Source: Phycomyces nitens
Lineage: Eukaryota > Mucoromycota > Mucoromycetes > Mucorales > Phycomycetaceae
Direction: 5' to 3'
Length of the DNA stretch: 64,000 nucleotides
Assembly (NCBI GenBank): GCA_022702545.1
Contig: JAHRBC010000003.1
Span: 496,001 to 560,000 of the forward strand
Both the position numbers and the translations under genes were made by a program. Position 1 is the stretch's first letter. Each line of letters begins with the position of its first letter. Positions 49,382 through 61,121 of this stretch are shown here, piece by piece. Under the pieces are notes generated by a model, which was not told the DNA's origin, did not search any database, and saw only the letters and a list, made by a program, of their open reading frames with translations.

Positions 49382-50337
49382 TATGGTCAATATCGACTTG
49401 CTGTGGATCCAAGATCAAACTTACAGGCAGCTTGGTTCATGATACCGTTCAGGTTTACAGCAATGGAGTTGATGATTCCGTGGCAGATCAAAATACCAAC
49501 AAAGATGCCGTACTGCATATAAACAGACGTATCTGTTTCAGGGCTCCTATAGGTTCACAAGAGGTACAAATGAGATTCGGCATACTTGCAATTTTGGACA
49601 TTTGAAACTTACCAAATGTTGATTACACCAGCAATGAATTGGGCAAGACCAAGATCAACAGAAGTGATGCCAACTAACAAGATGCTCTTAGTATCCAATC
49701 AATTCTACAAACTTTCTTTTACTTACAAGCAAGACCAACCCAGTTACACCATCCAGTCAGCCAGCAAGCCAAAGGAACCCATTCCGATGTAGACAGTCTT
49801 GAGACCCAGAAATATAAACCTTGTGGGGGGAGCAGAAGCAATATAAATAACCTTGTAATACTCAAACGATCGTTCTCAGGGTCAACTAACCTCCAGTGGT
49901 TGGGTAAGCACTGCAAATTTCAGCCAGAGACATTGCAACAACCATGGTAAAGATGCCGGTAATGACCCAACCCCATATGACACCGAGTGAACCAGCATCG
50001 ATCATGGCATCTCCCCACATCTATAGACAATAAAAAGTCAATTTTTTTGATTTGCTTTGTGAGCAAGTATATGCTTACAGGTGTGAGTCCCGAGAGGACG
50101 GAGCAGCATGAGAATGCAATTGCAAAATTCGAAAAGGCAGAAATCGATCGGCTCAGATCCTAGAGACAATTATTAGGACTCTTTGTAGGATTCAATTGGT
50201 AGAATACATGTATAGAAAGTATTATTATTTTTTACCTGTTTGTAACCAAGAGACTGGAGTAGGAGTTCATCGGCGTCCATTACGTGGGCTGGCGCTTCCT
50301 CTAAACGTATGTCTGTTTTTTCGTCTACTGAACCCAT
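48167..50337 (-). CDS. APC-superfamily amino-acid/GABA-type permease
   Basis: Exons: 50337-50236, 50159-50079, 50020-49891, 49819-49727, 49673-49613, 49546-49425, 49344-49262, 49209-49092, 49027-48509, 48444-48167; 528 aa. Family marks of the UGA4/choline/amino-acid group: ...LGYKQDLSRSISAFSNFAIA at the start, GSLGVIWGWVITG, SLAEICSAYPTTGGLYFW, W..CWLTGWCNWVG, GYDSAAHMSEE-like GYDSAAHMSE, and SSRMVYAFARDGAMPFSK. Twelve hydrophobic segments fit. It moves amino acids, GABA or choline across the plasma or vacuolar membrane; substrate unknown. The N-terminal cytosolic tail is short and acidic. A poly-(AAT) tract fills intron 6. TATAAAA (minus) lies 74 bp above the start. Confidence 0.92.
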
Positions 50338-50410
50338 GTTGATTTCTATAAATAATGTGTGGTCTACGAGAGAACGATGCGAGTAAATAGTTTGTACAGA
50401 TCAGAGTAGG

Positions 50411-50417
50411 TTTTATA
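50411..50417 (-). promoter_or_regulatory. TATA box of the permease gene
   Basis: Minus-strand TATAAAA, 74 bp upstream of the ATG at 50337 and in the usual range for a fungal core promoter. Confidence 0.4.
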
Positions 50418-51135
50418 CTGATTTTCTTTTCCTTGATAAAGAACTGATAGACAAGCTCACATGATAAGAAACCAAGAGATAGGCCAATTGTGCTTGGCAC
50501 GAAACCCAATTGCTGTCGTCTCCACTCCGCCAAAATATGTGGTTATAGACCCTCCGTGCCACACTTCATTTTTAGAATAACTATAGCTATATGGTACATC
50601 CTTTTACCTTTTTTTTTCCAAGCCGCCAAACGTGGATATGAAATCAGTGGTATCGGGTGACCAAATTTGCCTTTCTTGAGCACACTCGACTCGCCCTTAG
50701 TAACCATTCCAAGAACCCGCCTGGGAAATTCCCTTGGGATCCAAAAGGCACTTTATAATATGCCAAAAAACAACTAGGCAAACACAGGTAGACTGCACCG
50801 TTCATAAAATTCAATAGGCTCCAAATGGATACCTTTACTGTTATACATAATAAGCACAAGGACACAGACAAATGGGGAAGTTGCCAAAACGACAACAGAA
50901 GATGTGGTGGATACCCGCTCATGGTATTACAGATTATTTCTTAACTCTATCTTATCTAACTCTTAATAAAAAAAACAGGCCAAAAAAAATGGTTATTACA
51001 TTTATCTTTGAAGATTAAATAGGTATATAAGATAGTTGACGATGCATATTAATAATAGAGATTGGTTACAGAGTCTATAACCATATTTATCGTCTTGTCA
51101 ACTTTTGCAATACTCAATACAGTTGCTTTTCGCGT
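50418..51135. other. Gene-poor region upstream of the permease
   Basis: Short frames only. No family recognised. A+T content rises after 50930. Confidence 0.45.
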
Positions 51136-53069
51136 CTTTAATAATTATAATCGCCAATTAAATAATCAATCGCCAGTTTAAATATTATTGTAAAACAAAA
51201 TTTACTTGGTCATGTTGAAATATAAAGGGGGTTCAATTTTTATTTGAATTTTATTTTTCTGTAAATTATTTACTAAATCTCTCCTTTCAACCTTTTGTAT
51301 CTTTATATGTCTGCATCCAAACAAGACTCGTGTCTTTAGAATCATTTCTTTGGTTTTTTAAAATAGGTTTATGATGTTTGTTTGGACCATCAAGGCAGTA
51401 TACACCTTAATTAAGATAATAAGAAAAAAATTATCATTGTTTCAATATTACTATTCTTTGATTATTATTATCGTTATAGAAAATTAAAATTAAAATTATT
51501 AATCCAAGGAATAAAAAAAGATACGGCTTGTAAAAATAATAATGGTTTCTAAATTTGTAATACGCTAAAGCCAGTTTCATGCTTAATACCTCCGACAAGA
51601 TTGTAAAATTGCATAAAAGTTCAACGAACAAAAGATATTTTTCTATATAATAATAATAATATAGAATAAATACAATAAGCACTTTAATTACTTGCATTTT
51701 TACGTATAGATAAAGAGCTTTTAGCTCCAAGAAATCTAAAAGAGCAAGATGTAAGCGTCTTGATTTTGAAAGTCTTGTCAATACTGAATCCAGTGGAAAG
51801 TTGTTTTTACTTTTTCTAAAGTGATATACATATTAAACCTTTTATTTTATTTCATGGAAAAGTATTTTTGACAGGTTTATTATGCATACAGACCTTGATC
51901 GTAAAAGTAGTCCATATCATTATTTTGGTGTGTACGGAGATCAAGCATAAGAAAACCCCTGTATGCTTAAGGGACTATTAATAGTCTTCATATTAAAAAG
52001 ATGGGCAATATGTAGGGTGTATATATATTTGGGATTTATTTCTTTGGATTTTCACGAGTTGTTCAAATAGACTGCTAATGCTCTAAAGAGTTTTAACAAA
52101 CTTTTGAAAAGTTGAAATCATGATAACACCGTCTTTTTTTAAAAGAAATAATTGCACCTTTAGAAGCTCCAATGTTTGTTTCATTGTAATTTCTTTTTCT
52201 CGGGTATTACATCTTTTATAGTGCTATTGGTGCAGCTAGCTTGACCTTTATATATATATATATTGCGTGCAGATCTTGGCGTTTTATTTTGTGGCAGTCA
52301 TTCGTTATACTTGCTTTCATTCATTCACAGTTGGTCAATCATAAGCTTTTTTTTTATGAGTTTCCCTTCTGAAATACAAGTATTGGTTTATTTTATTATG
52401 TCTTTCTTCTTCTTTTTTGAAAAAAAAAGACAGTACGTGTAAAGTACTAAATTCCTTCATCGCTGCAAAAACAGATCTTTCAAGTCACGTTGGGGGTATC
52501 TGTGCTAGTCTCAGACAAGCTTTTGTGGAGGTGGTTTTACAAATGCAAGTCGGAAATCCTTAAATATCTAATCCTTCTTGATATCATTAAAGGCAAGTGA
52601 TATAAAAATGTCAACTTGGCACTGTTAACACCATACAGGATCTTTTACCAAGCGTTGATTGCTTGTTCGTATGGATCATAAAATTACTGTAAATTATAAT
52701 AGGCTTTCATAAGCATCAAATGTTTGTCAGAGTTCCATTCATTTTGAGATTGAGCTTTGGGTTGAAAAAAGGTCCCAAATAAGTCTGAGTGGGCATGGAA
52801 TTGCTCTAGTTTAAGCATGTCCTTTGAAATAAAAGGCTAATATTACTCTATTTCAATGCGCTTTCTTGGGCATAAATAGATCCAGTGCTCTTTATTTATG
52901 GGAATAAAAACAGCATGTAATATTGTAAAATCCAAAAAATAAAATCCAAACCAAAGTTGAAACCCCCTTTTTTATTATTATTTCAGCATAAACAAATCGA
53001 TTTTATTTTACAACGGCAATATTTCACTTGACGACTGGTTATTAAATTGGCGATTATAATTATTCAAAG
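51136..53069. mobile_element. Putative non-autonomous DNA element with ~135-bp terminal inverted repeats
   Basis: 51136-51270 and 52930-53069 are inverted copies. The outer end reads CTTT(G)AATAATTATAATCGCC AATT in both, one base different. Then similar blocks follow in the same order: AATATT..TTGTAAAA.AAAAT, GAAATA, an AAGGGGGTT(T)CAA block and a TTTG.ATTTTATTTTT block. Identity looks like 70-75% with small indels. The 1.66-kb interior is A+T-rich with no transposase or recognisable frame. This is the structure of an old MITE-like or foldback element. No target-site duplication was found. Confidence 0.6.
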
Positions 53070-55106
53070 TACGATTGGTAACTCATCCATCTATAGTAAG
53101 ATTGATCAGCTGGTCTGGTTAATTGACAGTTTAATCTTTGCGTGTGCTTGGGAATACTAATCCCAAATTGAGATGATGGACGTGTTATCTCATAGAATTA
53201 TGTGGTCCCACGCGGGGTTTACTAGATAAATAATATATAGTAGCCGTAATGATACGAAAGAAGTTCAAAACCAAATCTACGATCCTAGTGCCACACCCTT
53301 TCTTAGGTTTGTGACCCATAAACGATTGGGCGTGAGATGAATGCCATTTGTCATCGACGCCAATTGATTGGCTGGCTAGATCATTAACATCCTTATTCTA
53401 GCACTGTCCTCCATAATGTTATCTAGTTTTTTTAGATATTGAATACACTGTACGCATGTGCCTATGTTGCACTTTCATAGATTCCCTTTAGATGGTCATT
53501 TTATTGTACGACTCCCCCAACAATGACGATGGCATTTTATTCTAATAATCTGGATAGTCTACAGAACATAGAGATCTATTGAATAGTTTTTTTTTTGCTA
53601 AAGAATAATGCAAGAGAATACTTGGCTACAAGATCAATAGGAACCACGAGTGTTCTTATTGATCTTGTGAAAATACAATTATAATTATCAATCTCAAAAG
53701 AATAGGTATAATGTGTTTTAGCAAATGATCTTAAAAGTACTGGGGTACAGAAATAAAAAGGCAAAGGCCCAGTGATGGTCCCTGATGCCCAATATGATCA
53801 GACCAAGTGGTGTCAGGAAACCAAAAAAACGATGATCAAGAACTTGAGCTAAACCCCCTGTCCAGATCGTTTGCTTTTGCAACCGTATAAAAACTCTCGT
53901 ATGTTGACCTTGCAATTGAAATTGAAATTGATGTAGATAAGATTAGTGCTGTTATCAAGTGTGAGATTATGAAGACGAGTACGACAGGAGAATATTGTCA
54001 ACTAAAGCTATAGGCCAGATTTAAGTACCAAACATGGAAGGACAAAGGCTTAGAAATGGCCGACAATAGGAAGAAATAGATGGATTGAATGGATCTGCCT
54101 GGGTTTGGTGATGGGAGTATAATGACTCGAACAAGCAGATTAAAGAATACGACCAGGTGAGACCCAGCACAGGGACATATATGAATTGTGTGACATTTAT
54201 AGCAAAGCATTCATGGAATATATGGCATATTTATCGCGATGAAGTAAAAATATAGACTGTTGCCTAGTGATTCGAGTGAAAAGATGTCCAAGGTGTCTAT
54301 TGCAAGTATTCATAGGAAATTGGTGTATACGAGGAGTCTAAATAAGAACTGATTTCAGAATGATTGCAAACCTAAAGATTATACAGAAAAAAAGAAAAAG
54401 AAACAATGGAAATAAATACCCAACAACAAGATGTTTGATTAAAGGAGCCGTATAAACCCCCATAAAAAGACTATTGTCTTAAAAGGTGATCAGTTAAGAC
54501 CAAAAATGAGAACCAACTGAAAGTTTAAATGCTGGTATCCTGTCAATTTGTATTCAGGAAATAATAAAAGGGAAAGAATATACACATGTTTGGTCGCCAT
54601 GATCACACAAAATGTACCTGCAAGAGAATAAATTTGCTTTTGAAAATATGGTTTTATTGGTAACAGACACTATCTTATGCGTAGATTAATTCAACCGCTG
54701 AATTTTTTTAATATGCAAAAATATAGTATAAAAGGTGCCGAATATCAGGGATGAATACAAATGTATCATTTGCGCTTGGTGCCTTGCTAGGTGTTACGAC
54801 TGAGAATTTAGACGGTATTGCGGTACAAGAATCCCAAGTCGAGGAAGCAACCAAAAGACAAAATTTGATAGGATAGATAAATTTTTGAAAATACAGAAAA
54901 TAATGCTATACAAAAGAGATAATATCTCTTATATTCAGTATGGTTTATGTTCTTAAAGAAAGATTGTCTATCCATGCTATTTGGGGTAATGAATACAGTT
55001 GGTCAAACTCAAGTTTGTTACTGAATTTCTGTATTATAAGCACAAGCCACAAGAGATTATTGTGACCAATGTCAAAAACAGACACCCAAAGCTCCTTTAT
55101 TTATTT
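53070..55106. other. Gene-poor A+T-rich region
   Basis: Only short unrecognised frames. A strong imperfect hairpin lies at 53629-53669 (listed separately). The stretch 54900-55106 is the likely PPR promoter and leader. Nothing else supported. Confidence 0.5.
53629..53669. repeat. Near-perfect 17-bp inverted repeat (hairpin)
   Basis: ACAAGATCAATAGGAAC and GTTCTTATTGATCTTGT flank a 7-nt loop (CACGAGT), with a single mismatch. It stands alone in non-coding sequence, with no T-run pattern that would suggest a simple terminator. Confidence 0.7.
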
Positions 55107-57434
55107 ATGCTTTCAAGGATATGTATACGGCCCAATATACAAAGAGTGTATTGGAAGGTGTCTAATCAGGTTCCATTACTGAACCTCTCTGGACAATGGA
55201 GGAATCCAATGTCAATATACCAAACATCCAATGCCATTATGCGACACAAAAGCAAAATGACAGTAGATGGTAAATTGCTCGCAAAGAAGTTGGCAAAGGC
55301 TATTGAGAAACATGATCTCGATCAGGCACAGGCGATCTACAGAGATATAATCCAATCGAACGGTACGATTAATCGCACCAGTATAGACAGTCTCCTTGAA
55401 CTAGTCAACAGAAAGACAGGCTCGCATAACTTCAAATTTATCAAACAAATCATTCACGACATGCGAACAAAGCTCAAATTGAAGCCAAACCACTATGAAT
55501 ACAATATACTTATTCATGCCTTGGGTCTTTACGACAATACTAATGATGCCCACCAAGTTTTTGATCAAATGCGAGCCAAGGGTCTATCACCAAATATTTA
55601 TTCCTTCAATACATTGCTTGGACACTACAAACGACAGAACAACGTCAAAAAGGCGATCGAATTGCTTGATGAGATGAAAGCAATGGGAATAGAACGAAAT
55701 GCGTGCACCTATAATGCTATATTCCACCTCTTGTTCCGCAATAACATGATGGAACAAGTACAAGATTTCTATCGCCAAATGACTGCCCAAAGAGTATCTC
55801 CAAATGCCTATACATACGCAACCCTTTTCCGAATAGCCAACGAGGCCGGTGACATTGAGATGGGCAAAGGTCTCTACAAGAGGTTTTGGGAGCAAGCTAA
55901 AAAGAAGAGTGCAATTGAGGTAGATACTGTGATGATGAACGAATTGTTGCTTTTCAAAGGATCTGTTTCTCAAGATCTCTCTGGCATGCTCGATCTTTAT
56001 ACCAGCATTCCGAAACTCTTTCCTCGGGTTAAATTAGACACTGTGAGCTATAATATCTTGCTCGACTCTTGCCTAAAACTCGATAGCCCAGCAAACGCAT
56101 ACAAGATTCACAGAGAAATGATTGCTGCAGGCTGGTCTCCCGACGAAGTAACCTATGGAACGATTATTGATGCGGAAGTACGAATGAGAGATCTTGATGG
56201 AGCCATCAAACTTTTCAAGGAAATGTGCACAAAGGGAATCAAGCCTACCGAACGCATCGTCTCAAGTCTTTTGAGTGCGGCTGCCTCCAAGCATAATGAT
56301 CCATCTTCTGTTCAGCAGGTTTTCAAGCTTGTCGAGAAATTTAGTGCAGCAACCGGACTTGTCTTGGACACAAAGGCCTATAATTCTCTGCTGAGCGGAC
56401 TGGCCAAGGGTGGATCTTCTGAACAGGCCCAGGGACTATTTGACCAAGTATTTGTCCAGAAAAACAATGTACCTGATATTGTCACCTATACCAACCTCAT
56501 TGTTGCCTATATAAACGACCAGCGAATCGAAGAAGCCATGGAAATATATTACAGTATTCGTGAGCGCCACTCTATACACCATACCCACCACATCTCACTC
56601 GACGTCAATCTTTATACAATCTTAATATCCTCTCTTGCAAAAGCTCCTGCTACAGATAATACACCTTTTACCTCAAACACATCAAATACGATAATTGACT
56701 ACCAAGTTCTTGACACAGAAGATTTGAATAGTCTTCACAACTCTCACCCAAGCCTTCTTGCAGCATTGACTCTGTTCAATGACATGCGGCAACTTCGGAT
56801 ACGGCCCAACGCTCACTGTTACACTGCTATTCTTCATGCATGTGGACAACATAAAGACATGTATATCCTCGAACAGGTCCATAAACTCATGAAGATGGAT
56901 TTGTATTTTGATCCCGATACTGCAGTATACAATGCTCTCATGGACGCCTACAATAGATCCGGAGAAGGCGAGACCGTTCTCCAGATCTGGGAAACCCTCA
57001 TTACATCCTCTAGCCCGACCTCTATAGACCCCACTACTGTCTCTATTGTCCTTGACAGCTGTGGCCATAATGGATTAGGTCATCATGCAAAAGACATTTG
57101 GAAGAGGCTACGCGATACAGATTTTGCATTGAATTCAAATAACTTTAACTCTTATATCGAGTGCCTCTGTCGATCGACACGCAGTAGACGTGGTTTTGAT
57201 ATCGCACGACGTGTGGCAAGGCAAGAGATGATGCCACCCCTCAATCCATCATTACAACCTCTGGTGCATTCTAGGCAATTAAAGCCAGAATATACTAGCA
57301 AAAATATCATGAAACCACGGATAGAAGAAAAGACGATCAATACGCTCATTAGTTTTGGGAAAAAGAAGGGGGTTCCTGAAACCGAGATTGCGAGTCTAGA
57401 GGCCTGGAAAATCGAATTGTTTGGACAGACATAG
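55107..57434 (+). CDS. Mitochondrial pentatricopeptide-repeat protein
   Basis: Single exon, 775 aa from ATG 55107. The N terminus MLSRICIRPNIQRVYW is basic and amphipathic, as expected of a mitochondrial presequence. The body has many PPR motifs, such as YEYNILIHALGLYDNTNDAH, YSFNTLLGHYKRQNNVKKAI, CTYNAIFHLLFRNNMMEQVQ, VSYNILLDSCLKLDSPANAY, VTYGTIIDAEVRMRDLDGAI and AVYNALMDAYNRSGEGETVL. The frame stays open to 54999 upstream but has no ATG there, so 55107 is the first usable start. Probably binds a mitochondrial transcript; target unknown. It is separate from the PPR at 43.8-47.0 kb and shows no close similarity to it beyond the motif. Confidence 0.92.
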   Translation: MLSRICIRPNIQRVYWKVSNQVPLLNLSGQWRNPMSIYQTSNAIMRHKSKMTVDGKLLAKKLAKAIEKHDLDQAQAIYRDIIQSNGTINRTSIDSLLELVNRKTGSHNFKFIKQIIHDMRTKLKLKPNHYEYNILIHALGLYDNTNDAHQVFDQMRAKGLSPNIYSFNTLLGHYKRQNNVKKAIELLDEMKAMGIERNACTYNAIFHLLFRNNMMEQVQDFYRQMTAQRVSPNAYTYATLFRIANEAGDIEMGKGLYKRFWEQAKKKSAIEVDTVMMNELLLFKGSVSQDLSGMLDLYTSIPKLFPRVKLDTVSYNILLDSCLKLDSPANAYKIHREMIAAGWSPDEVTYGTIIDAEVRMRDLDGAIKLFKEMCTKGIKPTERIVSSLLSAAASKHNDPSSVQQVFKLVEKFSAATGLVLDTKAYNSLLSGLAKGGSSEQAQGLFDQVFVQKNNVPDIVTYTNLIVAYINDQRIEEAMEIYYSIRERHSIHHTHHISLDVNLYTILISSLAKAPATDNTPFTSNTSNTIIDYQVLDTEDLNSLHNSHPSLLAALTLFNDMRQLRIRPNAHCYTAILHACGQHKDMYILEQVHKLMKMDLYFDPDTAVYNALMDAYNRSGEGETVLQIWETLITSSSPTSIDPTTVSIVLDSCGHNGLGHHAKDIWKRLRDTDFALNSNNFNSYIECLCRSTRSRRGFDIARRVARQEMMPPLNPSLQPLVHSRQLKPEYTSKNIMKPRIEEKTINTLISFGKKKGVPETEIASLEAWKIELFGQT

Positions 57435-57543
57435 AACTTCTTTAGACTTGTAGCCTTGGAGTAATTGTTGTTTTATATGTGTATATATATATATGATTAA
57501 ATCGCTAATTTCAAAAGAAAAAGAAGAGTCTTGCTGTTTAGTT

Positions 57544-60419
57544 TTAAATAGGTGGGATCCCAATTGAATCATCTTTGACGGTTGGCATATTGATCTCTTC
57601 ATGGTCATGGCGACACTCCCATAGACTTAGTTGGTAGAGGGTCACGACTACCAAGAAGTGCAACATGAGGGCATAAAAGATCAAAAAGTACCGGAACCAC
57701 TTGTGAGAGAAAAGGACGCGAGTAACATTGTAAGAGAACTTTTCTGCTGGATTCAAAGCATGGTAACGACGGGTTTCCTCCTGCTTTGGGTGAGTATATG
57801 GAGATTGAATGTCAATCAAAAGTATATTACCTTGCGATGGAATTGCATAAACGGGTTCATGGTCTCTTCGTATATCTTTCCATACTTGTCTGTGGGATCC
57901 TCGTTATGAATTGTCCCATTTCTGGGACTACTCTTCTTGAAGCTTCGTTGCGAGGGATCTGAACTATCCATGGTCACTGCCGTTGAGCGATTCTGCAATG
58001 CAAAGGCATAAATAACGAATATGTCATCTGTACACAGGTATTATGCGTCAAGATCCAAAGCCTACCACTAAACCCTTGCTTTGCTCATCCTTCCAGACAT
58101 GCACAAATCGAAGACGCTCGTAGAGCTTCAGATTATCTTCCTTCAGGCCCTCCATCTCACTTTCCATCTCCTGGAGCCTCCTCTCCATATCTCTAGCCTG
58201 TTCTTCCATCTCAGTGTTTCGCTGTCTAAAGCGATCGCGTTGGCCCATCACAATAGGCAAGATACTCTTATCATCCTTTCCGCCACCAATTGTATCTTGA
58301 CTCTGTCGATGAACGACCTCAAGAGATGGGCGACTAGATGTCATGGTTCCGATTGCAGCCAAGTTGTTTGATGAAGGTGGGCGAGAAAATGAGTCGGAAA
58401 CATCTGCTGGCTGCTGTTGGCCAACACGAGCCAGATCTTCTTCTAATTTCTGGATCAATCCAGCTTGCTCGTCTGTCTTTGCTTGAAGCTCTTGACAAGC
58501 AGCTAAACGGTCCTGAAGTTCATTCTGAAGATCATTAAATGACATCTTGAGCTGTGTATAGTCTGTCTCGAGTCGTTTGGTCTTTTCCATCAATTGGACC
58601 TCAAGACTCTTTCTGATCGCATTGTCTTCTTTGCTCAACACATCTTTGGCATCAAAACTATCCTCATCATTATTGGCAAACTCTACATACTATCAAATAT
58701 TTATGGTAGATTGGTCATTAGTACATATGTACATGCGTATATATATATATATAGAATTTACCTTCATAATAGTCAACTCGCGCTTGACCTCATCATAATC
58801 CTCACACTCCTTGAGCTTCTTTGCCAACAGATCCCTTTCTTCAGCCTAAATAGAAAGAAAAAAAAGGGAGTTAACAACAGAAAAATACATTTCTTTTACT
58901 GTTGTATTCTGGGCCACTCACCAATGCCTTGACTTCGTTAGAAAGATCCTTGATTCGCTTGTTGAGTCTGGCATCCGTATTTTGCAATAGATCCTTGTAA
59001 GTCTCTACATCCTTGATCAGTTTGGCCATTTCTGCATCCTGTTGTTCTGCTTCTACAAGATCCTCAGCACTGCACCATGTCAGCCCAGTTTGATGCGATT
59101 CAATTCCATTCAATTCCAATTCTATCAATACCACTTGTCTCCTTACTTTTCCTTTTCCTTTGCCAGTGCCTTTGTTGACGAGGTCTGTTCCTTGAGATCC
59201 TCCTAATCCAAATATCAGAAAGTGTTTTGAACAAACAGGAATATAAATTCTGGTCATTACCAGCTTTCTTTCCAGATTGGCAATGGTTGCATTGGCTCGT
59301 TCGAGATCCATAGTGACAATATCGAGCTCTGCAAGTTTGCCTACAACCTCCTCATCTGAATGCGTAGTCTATACGCATGAGATACATCTGTCAAGCCAAA
59401 AGGGAGGTCCGTATTGCTACTTGCCATATTTCTGATCGTGATCCAATAGTTGAGCCTGAGTATCGTCGTGAGTGTGTCTAAGCTGTGTGAGCTGGTCGAG
59501 AGCCTGATTGAGCTGTCTCTGGAGGCCGTGCTCACTAGGAAAGATGGCTTGGTGATCATGACAACAAATGTGCACAAACATACCGTTCCTTGTACGATTT
59601 GATCTTGTCGGCATATTGTTGCTTGACATCTTGCTCCTTTTGGGACACATCTTCTGCTCGCTTCTCTTCTCCCTACGCACAAGCCCGTTGTCTTTAAGAT
59701 TGCCCTTTATTGTAGGTCGCATAATAAATAAAGACTTACTGCAGTCTCTAGCTTGGCCAAGGCTGCTTTGAGATTTACATTGTCTTTTTCGACAGCCTGG
59801 AGTTTTGCAAGATTGTCGTTTGCTTCCTTGAGTTCCTGGTGTAGCCGCTTGTTTTCCTGTGCAGCACCATCGTTCTCAACTGCCTTTGCACTTTGATCCT
59901 GCCAATATATAAAAGTCAGCAGATGCGAAAAGAGGTAGGATAAGACCTACGACAGCTGCTTCAAACAGAGGGGCAGGGTCAGGGGCGTTTACGAGCAGCT
60001 TGTACAAGGTCAAGAAGGCATTCTCGGAAAACTTTGTTCTCCGGGTTATGTTGTCGATCTCTGCTTGGTAGCCTAAAAGGATGGTTGGCGATGAAGAAGG
60101 ATTGATGGAGATTTACCTTTGAGCAGACTCTTGAATTGACCCAGTTTTTCTTCATCTGGTATCTTTCTAAACTCTATGCATCAATTAAACTTTATTGTTG
60201 TGGATAAGCTGAGACGACAAGGGGCCTGATGCCCTTTAGGCTCTTGGCATTACCTCTGGTCTGTTCAGCAAGTTTCTTTCGAGACACCAGGCCGTCCTTT
60301 TGGTTTTCGACTACAGCCAGACCTTGCTGATCTAATTCCTTTTGGAGTTCTGGCAGATGGACGCCTTTCCAAAACTGAATGGCCGTGGCGAAACTACTGT
60401 CATTAAGAGTCATTGTCAT
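57544..60419 (-). CDS. COY1: Golgi coiled-coil membrane protein COY1/CASP
   Basis: Golgin anchored by one C-terminal membrane span; tethers and sorts intra-Golgi vesicles. Exons: 60419-60254, 60173-60117, 60072-59951, 59898-59740, 59672-59584, 59534-59425, 59355-59261, 59202-59147, 59069-58922, 58845-58762, 58689-58066, 57992-57831, 57780-57544; 702 aa. The N terminus (FWKGVHLPELQKELDQQGLA, then SRKKLAEQTREFRK) and ITRRTKFSENAFL fit CASP. Long coiled coil follows, including KYDEEVVGKLAELDIVTMDL-ERAN, the CASP signature. The C-terminal block (EERLRFVHVW-like YERLRFVHVW, then SHKWFRYFLIFYALMLHFLV) contains the membrane segment. Intron 59356-59424 needs a GC donor. Two start ATGs, 60419 and 60413, are two codons apart. 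Exon 11 may end with GTAGGC or GTGGTA donors. Confidence 0.92.
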
Positions 60420-61121
60420 TAAGCTGCATACCAATTCTTGGTCCTAAATTATATTAATAAAAAAAACTCCAATCCAAGGCCAGCAACTTTTTTTAGACGT
60501 GACAGCAAAATTGACTGGATTGGCTACCAAGTACCAAGAGAGAGCAGGGCACAGACCAGGGATGTGCTGGACAATATAAGACAAGAGTCTATGGAAAATG
60601 GCTGTAGGGGCAACCTTGCTTCCATGTTTATTTAGATTGCAGACAACAGCAGAGGCCAAGGTTTGTCTTTACAGGATAGGAGAATATCCAAGGATCTGAA
60701 AACAAATCACAGATCCACAACTCTCAACATGCCTCCTGAAGGTATCATTCTACTTTCCACCCCTCAAACAGAAGCAGGTGCAGCAAGGCTGTAAAGAAGA
60801 TGTGTGTTCAGAATTGGCAGCCGTTCCACTGCAATATAAGAACCAAGCCAACCTCTTGAGTATTGAGGGCAGAGCAACCATTACCACCGATCAGGGTCAA
60901 TAATAATATATTGGGCTCTGGCTCTGGCTAATGACAGTGCTTCTGAGGGAGGGCCTAAGCGAGGAGATCACTAACCTGGCATGATCGACTAGAGGTCACT
61001 TGAAGCACGTGATGGAATGGTTGCCTGTATAACTTGCCATAAGCTGCCTATTTCAGGGCTGCTTCCCTAAAGTGCTTTCACTCTTTTCTTCTCTTTTTTT
61101 AACAACTCACAACCCTTCCCA
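60420..61121. promoter_or_regulatory. Divergent promoter region, COY1 / septin
   Basis: About 700 bp between divergent starts. A palindromic CACGTG lies at 61006-61011, 111 bp before the septin start, and a pyrimidine-rich leader at 61080-61101. Short frames at 60438-60659 are not recognisable. No gene seen. Confidence 0.4.

Noticed and set aside
51434..51781. 115-residue open frame on the minus strand
   Set aside because: Low-complexity Tyr/Leu/Lys/Ile composition from A+T-rich DNA inside the inverted-repeat element; no domain seen.
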